Assembly (NCBI GenBank): GCA_023402915.1
Contig: JAEYFO010000164.1
Coordinates: 1-8,990, forward strand
Direction: 5' to 3'
DNA length: 8,990 nt
Source: Bacillota bacterium
GTDB taxonomy: Bacteria; Bacillota; Clostridia; Christensenellales; CALWSW01
This document shows, piece by piece, positions 1 through 4,665 of this stretch (the stretch's first letter is position 1; each line of letters opens with the position of its first letter). A program made the position numbers and the translations under genes. The notes below the pieces were generated by a model, which was not told the origin of the DNA, ran no database searches, and saw only the letters and a program-made list of their open reading frames with translations.

Positions 1-2200
1 ATATCATCCCCACGGCGACAGCTCGGTGTACGAGGCCATGGTGCGCATGGCGCAGCCCTTCAACATGAGCGCTCCGCTGGTGGACGGCCACGGCAACTTC
101 GGCTCGGTGGACGGCGACCCTGCCGCCGCCATGCGATACACCGAAGCGCGCATGACCCCGCTGGCCATGGAGCTGCTGCGCGATCTCGACAAGGAAACGG
201 TGGAGTTCCATCTGAACTTTGACGACACCCTCAAGGAGCCGGATATCCTGCCCGGCCGTTTCCCGAATTTGCTGGGCAACGGCGCGGCGGGCATTGCGGG
301 GGGCCTTGCAACGAACATCCCGCCCCACAACCTTTCCGAAGCGATCGACGCCACTGTGGCGCAGCTGGAGGATCCGGAGATCTCCCTCAAAAAGCTCATG
401 CGCCTGATGAAAGCGCCGGATTTCCCCACGGGCGGCTATCTTCTCGACACTGAGGAGATCGAAAAAGCCTACGAGACCGGCCGCGGCAAGATCGCCATCC
501 GCGCAAAGACCCACATCGAAGAGCAGAAGAACGGCAAAAAGCTCATCGTCATCACGGAGCTGCCCTATCAGGTCAACAAGGCGGCGGCGCTCGAAAAAAT
601 TCTGAAGCTGTCCGACGAGAAAAAAGCCCTGCTCAGCGGCATTGCGGACATCCGCGACGAGTCCGACCGCATGGGGATGCGCGCCGTGGTGGAGGTCAAA
701 AAGGACGCGGACGCGGAAAAAATTCTGGCCTACCTTTATAAATACTCCGATCTGCAGGTGTCCTTCGGCGTGAATATGGTGGCCATTGCGGAGGGAAAGC
801 CCAAGCTCATGGGGCTCAAGGAGATCCTTTCGCACTATATCGCCCACCAGAAAAACGTCGTCACCCGCCGCACGAAGCACGACCTGGAGGCGGCGCAGCG
901 GCGCGCCCATATTCTTGAAGGACTGATCGTGGCCGTCGATAACATCGACGAGGTGATCCGCATCATCCGCGCCAGCGGCAGTCCGGCGGAAGCGCGCGAC
1001 GGGCTGATGAAGCGCTTTGCCCTGACGCAAGTTCAGGCGCAGGCCATTTTGGATATGCGCTTGCAGCGGCTGACCAATTTGCAGGTGCTGGAGCTGCGGC
1101 GGGAATACGAAGAGGTCAAGGCGCTCATCGCCACGCTTCAGGCCATTTTGGACGAGCCGAAAAAGCTCGTCGCCGTCATCAAAAAAGAGCTGCTGGCCAT
1201 CAAAAAGGCCTACGGCCATCCCCGCCGGACAGAGCTTTTGGGCGAATCGCCCGTGATCGAGGTGGACGAAAGCGAGCTGAAAGTGGCGGAAAACGTGGTG
1301 GTCTACGCCACGCCCGCCGGCATCAAGCGCGTTTCGGCAAAGGTCTATGAGCAGAAGGGGCCGCAGGAAGAAGGGCCGGTGGCGTTCGCCGTGGCGGCGC
1401 AGACCGGACGGCGGGTGCAGTTCTTCACCAATCTTGGCTCCATGTACGCCATCGACGCGGAGGAGATCCCCGAACCCAGAGGCAAGCAGCTGGGCGTGCT
1501 GCCCGCGGCGCTCTTTGCCGGGTGGCAAAACGGCGAACGGATCGTGGCGGCCTTTGCCTTTGAGGACAAGCCCGAGGGCAGTCTGCTGTTTTTCTCGAAA
1601 AAGGGTCTGGTCAAGCGGACGGCCCTTTCGGAATATGAAACGCGCAGCAAAAAGCTGGCGGCGGCAGGCGTGAAGGAGGGCGACGAGATTTTTGCCGTCC
1701 TGCGGGACGACGGAACGGTTCCTTCGATTCTGGCCGTGACGGAAAAGGGCATGTCCATCCGTTTCCCGTCCGATTCCGTGCCTGCGGCCGGACGAACGGC
1801 GGCGGGCGTGAAGGGCGTCGTGCTGGAGCTGGGCGACGCGGTCTGCTTTGCCTGCCTGCCCGAGGAGGGCGGCCAGCTGCTGCTCGTGAGCGACATGGGC
1901 TACGCCAAGCGCAGCATGCTGCTGGATTACGAATTGCAAAACCGAAACGGCAAGGGGCTCAAGACCTTTGATTTCCGAAAGAACGGCGCAAACGGCACGC
2001 GCATCGCGGGCGCGCTGTACGTCAAAGAGCCGCGCATTATCGTCGTCGAGCAGGTCCACAGCGGAAAGACCCGCTTCACCACGGACGACGTGCTGGTCGA
2101 AAAGCGCTTCTCCCGCGGAACGCCGCTGGTGATGGTGCTGCTGGACGATAAGGTCACGGCGCTTTATGAAGCGGCGGAGGCGGAAAGGCCTTCCAACTGA
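1..2200 (+). CDS. parC: DNA topoisomerase IV subunit A (ParC-like type IIA topoisomerase), 5'-partial
   Basis: Breakage-reunion subunit of a type IIA topoisomerase; with a ParE/GyrB partner (not in the window) it passes duplexes through a double-strand break to decatenate chromosomes and relax supercoils. The reading frame is already open at base 2 with [13 protein letters not shown], the drug/DNA-gate region, so roughly 75 N-terminal residues lie upstream; 732 residues are visible. The catalytic tyrosine is in MRYTEAR (codon 137-139). The tower/coiled-coil region runs to about base 1230 ([34 protein letters not shown]), followed by a beta-pinwheel C-terminal domain with blades such as [11 protein letters not shown] and [11 protein letters not shown]. 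The motifs [24 protein letters not shown] and NFDDTLKEP match Bacillus-type ParC better than GyrA, and the canonical GyrA box is missing. Expected full length, near 808 residues, also fits Gram-positive ParC. Clostridial homologues are often labelled simply gyrase/topoisomerase IV subunit A, so the parC symbol is less certain than the family. Confidence 0.93.
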   Translation, partial: YHPHGDSSVYEAMVRMAQPFNMSAPLVDGHGNFGSVDGDPAAAMRYTEARMTPLAMELLRDLDKETVEFHLNFDDTLKEPDILPGRFPNLLGNGAAGIAGGLATNIPPHNLSEAIDATVAQLEDPEISLKKLMRLMKAPDFPTGGYLLDTEEIEKAYETGRGKIAIRAKTHIEEQKNGKKLIVITELPYQVNKAAALEKILKLSDEKKALLSGIADIRDESDRMGMRAVVEVKKDADAEKILAYLYKYSDLQVSFGVNMVAIAEGKPKLMGLKEILSHYIAHQKNVVTRRTKHDLEAAQRRAHILEGLIVAVDNIDEVIRIIRASGSPAEARDGLMKRFALTQVQAQAILDMRLQRLTNLQVLELRREYEEVKALIATLQAILDEPKKLVAVIKKELLAIKKAYGHPRRTELLGESPVIEVDESELKVAENVVVYATPAGIKRVSAKVYEQKGPQEEGPVAFAVAAQTGRRVQFFTNLGSMYAIDAEEIPEPRGKQLGVLPAALFAGWQNGERIVAAFAFEDKPEGSLLFFSKKGLVKRTALSEYETRSKKLAAAGVKEGDEIFAVLRDDGTVPSILAVTEKGMSIRFPSDSVPAAGRTAAGVKGVVLELGDAVCFACLPEEGGQLLLVSDMGYAKRSMLLDYELQNRNGKGLKTFDFRKNGANGTRIAGALYVKEPRIIVVEQVHSGKTRFTTDDVLVEKRFSRGTPLVMVLLDDKVTALYEAAEAERPSN

Positions 2201-2485
2201 AAAAACAATCTAAAAAACAGCCTTGAAGCTCCAATGCAAGCGCAACAGAAGGCAAAGAAAAAGGCGAAAAACGGCGTGGAAGATGCTTGAGCCTTCCGGT
2301 TTCGTTTGGATCCTTTTGAAAAGTAAAAAACAGCGGAATGTCCGTTTGGAAAGGCGGCATTTTCGCTGTTTTTCGTTGTAAGGGAAAACTGTTTTTCAGT
2401 CGAAAAGGCACAGCGCCAGCCCGGCACTTTTTTGAACCGCACGGCAATGTTCCCGCAGTCCTAAACCGTCCCGTTCCTGCATACC
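2201..2485. other. Non-coding spacer between the topoisomerase and SSB-like genes
   Basis: This spacer has no convincing gene. Its first 90 bases are purine- and A-rich, with AAAAAACA occurring twice just after the stop codon. The middle holds the terminator at 2326-2373. A small 4-bp hairpin (ACTG 2388-2391, CAGT 2397-2400) follows. An 18-codon lysine-rich frame at 2234-2290 has no ribosome binding site and was not accepted as a gene. Confidence 0.6.
2326..2373 (+). terminator. Intrinsic terminator after the topoisomerase gene
   Basis: AAAAACAGCG (2326-2335) and CGCTGTTTTT (2364-2373) are a perfect 10-bp inverted repeat. Inside it, AATG/CATT and CCG/CGG can extend the stem with small bulges. 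The right arm ends in a T tract. It lies about 125 nt after the topoisomerase stop codon and before the next promoter-like element. The A-rich left arm makes it potentially bidirectional, but no opposing gene is seen. Confidence 0.75.
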
Positions 2486-2491
2486 TATAAT
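2486..2491 (+). promoter_or_regulatory. Candidate -10 element for the SSB-like gene
   Basis: A perfect TATAAT lies 27 nt upstream of the ATG at 2519, which would put transcription start near 2498 with a short leader carrying the Shine-Dalgarno site. No good -35 hexamer is found at 16-18 bp spacing (AAACCG at 17 bp), and there is no extended -10 TG. It is therefore supported only by the hexamer and its position after a terminator. Confidence 0.45.
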
Positions 2492-2505
2492 CCAGCGACA
2501 TGGAT

Positions 2506-2510
2506 GGAGG
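2506..2510 (+). promoter_or_regulatory. Ribosome binding site that sets the SSB-like start at 2519
   Basis: GGAGG sits 8 nt before the ATG at 2519. The in-frame ATG at 2504 overlaps this site and has no Shine-Dalgarno sequence of its own, so the five extra residues it would add (MEGIG) are probably untranslated. Confidence 0.75.
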
Positions 2511-2518
2511 GGATCGGG

Positions 2519-3127
2519 ATGGAACGGTGTAAAAATCGCGTGACTCTTTGCGGAACGCTGCTCTCGGAGCCGGCGTACAGCCACAGCCTGTACGCCGAGG
2601 CGTTTTACTGCTGCCGGATCGCGGCGCCCCGGCTCTCCGGCGCGCAGGATGTTCTGCCCGTGACGGTGTCGGAGCGGCTCTTTGGCGAGAAATTTCCCAA
2701 GGCGGGGGACATGGTTCTGGTCAGCGGCCAGCTGCGCTCCTATAACCGGCAGGAAAACGGCGTGAACCGGCTGATCCTGACGGTGTTTGCGCAGTCTTTT
2801 TCCGCGGGCGAAACGGTGCGAAACGAAATTCTGCTGTGCGGCTATGTCTGCAAGCCGCCGGTCTACCGGGTGACGCCCTTTTCCCGGGAAATCGCGGACG
2901 TTCTGCTGGCCGTCAACCGCGCTTACGGGAAGTCCGATTATATTCCCTGCATCTGCTGGGGGAGAAACGCCCGGTTTGCGGGAACGCTCCCTGTGGGCGA
3001 GTGCGTTTGCATGAGCGGACGGATCCAGAGCCGGGAGTATCAAAAGCGTCTGGAGGACGGCAGCGTCCAGCTCCGGACGGCCTACGAGGTGTCGGCAGGT
3101 GCGATCGAAACGGTCAAAAACGAATAG
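2519..3127 (+). CDS. SSB-related protein with two tandem OB folds
   Basis: Predicted single-stranded DNA-binding family protein of 202 residues. The first OB-like unit spans about residues 5-95 (NRVTLCGTLLSEPAY, DVLPVTVSERL, VSGQLRSY, NRLILTVFA). The second spans about 102-198 and is closer to classical SSB: NEILLCGYVCKPPVYRVTP, LLAVNRAYGKSDYIPCICWG, VGECVCMSGRIQSREYQ, then a final strand YEVSAGAIE. Classical SSB has one OB fold plus a glycine-rich tail ending in an acidic tip; here neither tail nor tip is present and the protein ends IETVKNE. From memory, Clostridia carry such a family, often labelled single-stranded DNA-binding protein. It is unlikely to be the main replicative SSB, because it lacks the partner-binding tip. 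The start at 2519 is chosen for its GGAGG. It follows a terminator and so is probably transcribed on its own; read-through into yerC is possible, since only a weak hairpin (GCCGG 3153-3157, CCGGC 3173-3177) without a long T tract lies downstream. Confidence 0.88.
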   Translation: MERCKNRVTLCGTLLSEPAYSHSLYAEAFYCCRIAAPRLSGAQDVLPVTVSERLFGEKFPKAGDMVLVSGQLRSYNRQENGVNRLILTVFAQSFSAGETVRNEILLCGYVCKPPVYRVTPFSREIADVLLAVNRAYGKSDYIPCICWGRNARFAGTLPVGECVCMSGRIQSREYQKRLEDGSVQLRTAYEVSAGAIETVKNE

Positions 3128-3193
3128 ACGCTGCGTTTTGCGGGGAGAAAAAGCCGGTTGTGGACGAAAATTCCGGCACTTTGCGCAAGAAAG

Positions 3194-3226
3194 ACTATAG
3201 TTTTGGAATTTAGTATGTTACTATAG
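3194..3226. repeat. Repeated palindromic ACTATAG element, possible operator
   Basis: ACTATAG occurs at 3194-3200 and again at 3220-3226, exactly 26 bp apart. The core CTATAG is itself a palindrome, so the pair also reads as an inverted repeat (CTATAGT 3195-3201, ACTATAG 3220-3226). The right copy overlaps the likely -10 element of the following TrpR-like gene. An operator role is inference. Confidence 0.45.
3216..3224 (+). promoter_or_regulatory. Candidate extended -10 promoter for yerC
   Basis: TGTTACTAT is an extended -10 (TG, one base, TACTAT) lying about 62 nt before the yerC ATG, in a locally AT-rich island. A matching -35 at 17 bp is poor (TATAGT at 3196-3201); extended -10 promoters can work without one. 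Confidence is limited by that. Confidence 0.4.
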
Positions 3227-3285
3227 AAGATAAGAAGGGGGCGCATGAAGCGTCTCAACAGCACGAAAGAAAGGCGGAACCAAAG

Positions 3286-3594
3286 ATGGAATATGACTCC
3301 AAGCTGCGCTGTCCGGAACTGGACGGGCTCTTTGAGGCGATCCTTCAGCTCAAAAACAGCGAGGAATGCTATCGGTTCTTTGAGGACATCTGTACCATCA
3401 GCGAGATCAAGGCCATTGCCCAGCGGCTCGAAGTGGCCAAAATGCTCGATGAAGCGATCACCTATCACGACATTTCCCAAGCGACCGGCGCGAGCACGGC
3501 GACCATCAGCCGGGTCAACCGCTGCCTGCAATACGGCGCGGGCGGCTACCGGCTCATGCTTGAGCGCATCAAGGAACTGGACGAAACCAAATGA
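3286..3594 (+). CDS. yerC: YerC/YecD family TrpR-related DNA-binding protein
   Basis: Small cytoplasmic helix-turn-helix protein of 102 residues, the usual size for the YerC/YecD family, which shares the all-helical TrpR fold. Recognisable family features are an N-terminal helical part (ELDGLFEAILQLKNSEECYRF), the segment FFEDICTISEIKAIAQRLEVAKML, and the DNA-reading helix-turn-helix at about residues 59-80 (YHDISQATGASTATISRVNR), ending in LQYGAGGYRLML. The ATG at 3286 is the only usable start: upstream in this frame there is no start codon before the TAG at 3211. The ribosome site (AAGGCGG, 3271-3277) is modest. In Bacillus subtilis yerC lies just upstream of pcrB-pcrA-ligA, and here it again precedes pcrA and ligA. 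The natural target is not known to me; TrpR-like tryptophan control should not be assumed. A repeated ACTATAG motif at its promoter is a candidate autoregulatory site. Confidence 0.92.
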   Translation: MEYDSKLRCPELDGLFEAILQLKNSEECYRFFEDICTISEIKAIAQRLEVAKMLDEAITYHDISQATGASTATISRVNRCLQYGAGGYRLMLERIKELDETK

Positions 3595-3595
3595 G

Positions 3596-3624
3596 AAAAG
3601 GAGGGCGGCGCGCCCACTTTTTTT
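3596..3624 (+). terminator. Strong intrinsic terminator after yerC
   Basis: GGGCG (3603-3607) pairs with CGCCC (3611-3615) around a 3-nt loop. A second segment, AAAAG (3596-3600) with CTTTT (3617-3621), continues the stem after a small asymmetric bulge. The right arm runs into seven T (3618-3624). The hairpin starts 2 nt after the stop codon of yerC. Confidence 0.85.
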
Positions 3625-3814
3625 CTGGCAGCCCCGGGATCGTTAAAGGGGTTGCGGCTCTTTCCCCTTCCTCCGGCTCGGCGGCCTGTGCGCCTGAAGG
3701 AAGCCTTGCAAAAGTCGAAAAACGTGACAGGCGGCCATTTTTTGACAAGTAAGGAGGAGGGTATTCCCTTTTTGCCGCCCGCGGGAAAGAATGCGAACGC
3801 TTGAAGAAATTGCT
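3625..3814. other. Structured non-coding spacer upstream of the deacetylase-like gene
   Basis: No gene is supported here. Seen directly: an inverted repeat GCAGCCCC (3628-3635) with GGGGTTGC (3648-3655), 8 bp including one G-T pair; CTTCCT (3667-3672) with AGGAAG (3698-3703), enclosing GGCG/CGCC; and GGCGGC (3730-3735) with GCCGCC (3774-3779). The last pair encloses a consensus -35-like TTGACA (3742-3747), a strong Shine-Dalgarno-like AAGGAGG (3751-3757), and a small hairpin AGGG-TATT-CCCT followed by T residues. No start codon fits the AAGGAGG, and no -10 fits the TTGACA. A small RNA or a relic of a gene is possible but unproven. Confidence 0.4.
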
Positions 3815-3843
3815 TTGCGCTAACCGCCGAATCCTGTTAGAAT
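3815..3843 (+). promoter_or_regulatory. Promoter of the deacetylase-like gene
   Basis: TTGCGC (3815-3820), a 17-bp spacer and TAGAAT (3838-3843) form a sigma-A type promoter, with an extended -10 TG at 3835-3836. Transcription would start near 3850. This excludes the in-frame ATG at 3842, which overlaps the -10, as the translation start of the gene. Confidence 0.65.
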
Positions 3844-3875
3844 GGAAGCAAAGCCAGAAGCAAACAGACACAGAG

Positions 3876-3882
3876 AAGGGAG
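3876..3882 (+). promoter_or_regulatory. Ribosome binding site supporting a TTG start at 3890
   Basis: AAGGGAG lies 7 nt before TTG at 3890. No ATG or GTG in this frame lies between the promoter and the conserved first beta strand except the ATG inside the -10 element, so this site decides the start. Confidence 0.65.
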
Positions 3883-3889
3883 AACCGGC

Positions 3890-4525
3890 TTGAGAAAACT
3901 CCGCGCAAAAAACGGCGTGCTGCTCACGTTTGAGGGGCTGAGCGCCTGCAGGGATCCGCAAGCGCTGCTTTCGCTGCTGCGAAAACAGGGCGCGCAGGCG
4001 GTGTTCCTTTTTTCAAGGGAAGAATGTCAAACCCATGGCGCTTTGGCGGAAGCCGTCCGGCATGGCGGCTGGCGCATCGCGCTGCTTGGCGAAGGGCACG
4101 GCCTTTGGAGCGGCCCCATCCGGCAGTGGGAGCGGGCGCGCATCGGCCGGGCGTTCGGCGAAAAATTCGGCTGGAATTTCTGCGGCTACCGGCCAGCGGA
4201 ACGGTTTTTGAGCCCGTTTGCGCGGCGCAGCGTGCTGCGCGCCGGGTGGAACGATGAGCTGCTTTGGAACCGGGAAGTGCTTCCGAACGGAAAAACGGCG
4301 AAAAAGTCCAAAAACGCCAAAGAAAAGCGTCTGGTGTACGGCGGGGATATTCTGCGGATCGACTGCCGGGTCTGGCAGGAGGAGCAGCTCCTTTGGGCGC
4401 TCGGCGGGCTGTTGGAACAGATGCGGCAATACGGCCTGTTTGCGGCGGAACTGGATCCCGTGACGGAAAGGGCGCCGAAACGGGCGCGGCGGCGCAGAAA
4501 GCGGCCCGAGACGGCCGGCGAGTAA
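3890..4525 (+). CDS. Degenerate NodB/polysaccharide deacetylase-like protein, probably catalytically inactive
   Basis: Predicted 211-residue cytoplasmic protein; no signal peptide or membrane helix is visible. The pattern of strands and helices follows the NodB homology domain of polysaccharide deacetylases. GVLLTFEG (residues 9-16) stands where TFDDGP is expected; then come a helix, QAVFLF (36-41), a helix ending HGGWRIALLGEGHG, GYRPAE (99-104) where RPPYG is expected, LLWNREV (124-130), GGDILRID (151-158) where the GDIILLHD strand is expected, and a last helix and strand ending YGLFAAELDPV. Most catalytic and metal positions are changed: Asp-Asp of motif 1 is Glu-Gly, the first His of motif 2 appears lost, and the motif 5 His appears to be Asp158. 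This suggests a pseudoenzyme, though my alignment is by eye. The last 20 residues are very basic (RARRRRKR), which could bind nucleic acid. It starts at TTG after a good ribosome site and has its own promoter and terminator between yerC and pcrA. The role is unknown. Confidence 0.6.
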   Translation: MRKLRAKNGVLLTFEGLSACRDPQALLSLLRKQGAQAVFLFSREECQTHGALAEAVRHGGWRIALLGEGHGLWSGPIRQWERARIGRAFGEKFGWNFCGYRPAERFLSPFARRSVLRAGWNDELLWNREVLPNGKTAKKSKNAKEKRLVYGGDILRIDCRVWQEEQLLWALGGLLEQMRQYGLFAAELDPVTERAPKRARRRRKRPETAGE

Positions 4526-4536
4526 GTTCAAAATTG

Positions 4537-4571
4537 GCGGCTTTTCCCAAAAAACGGGAGAGCCGCTTTTT
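4537..4571 (+). terminator. Intrinsic terminator after the deacetylase-like gene
   Basis: GCGGCT (4537-4542) pairs with AGCCGC (4561-4566). An inner TCCC/GGGA extension closes an A-rich loop, and five T follow (4567-4571). It lies 12 nt after the stop codon and separates this gene from pcrA. Confidence 0.8.
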
Positions 4572-4594
4572 GTACGGCAGGTTCTTCGAAATTT

Positions 4595-4623
4595 TTGACG
4601 AAAGATCGGATTTTTGATAAAGT
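4595..4623 (+). promoter_or_regulatory. Promoter of the pcrA-ligA unit
   Basis: TTGACG (4595-4600), a 17-bp spacer and TAAAGT (4618-4623) match the sigma-A pattern (five of six and four of six bases). It lies after the preceding terminator and about 43 nt before the pcrA ATG. No LexA-type box (GAAC-N4-GTTC) is visible nearby, so SOS control is not indicated. Confidence 0.6.
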
Positions 4624-4665
4624 AAGAGCTGGAATTTTCAGCGGTTTTTGTATGGGAGAATGGGT

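Noticed and set aside
2234..2290. An 18-residue lysine-rich frame (MQAQQKAKKKAKNGVEDA) after the topoisomerase gene
   Set aside because: There is no Shine-Dalgarno sequence or promoter, and A-rich DNA easily yields lysine codons; not enough for a gene call.
2434..2452. GAAC ... GTTC inverted repeat upstream of the SSB-like gene as a LexA box
   Set aside because: The Firmicutes SOS box has a 4-bp gap between GAAC and GTTC; here the gap is 11 bp.
3245..3646. A 133-codon + strand frame overlapping yerC, with an AAGGGGG sequence before its ATG
   Set aside because: The spacing to the ATG is only about 3 nt, the frame overlaps all of yerC, and the product is an Arg/Ser-rich composition with no family resemblance.
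3742..3747. TTGACA as the -35 of a promoter
   Set aside because: No acceptable -10 occurs 16-18 bp downstream; the sequences there are pyrimidine-rich.
3791..3823. A 10-codon frame (MRTLEEIALR) before the deacetylase-like gene
   Set aside because: It has no ribosome site at the right distance, and it lies across the -35 element of the predicted promoter.
3842..3844. ATG as the start of the deacetylase-like gene
   Set aside because: It overlaps the -10 hexamer TAGAAT of the promoter and has no ribosome site, whereas the TTG at 3890 has AAGGGAG 7 nt upstream.
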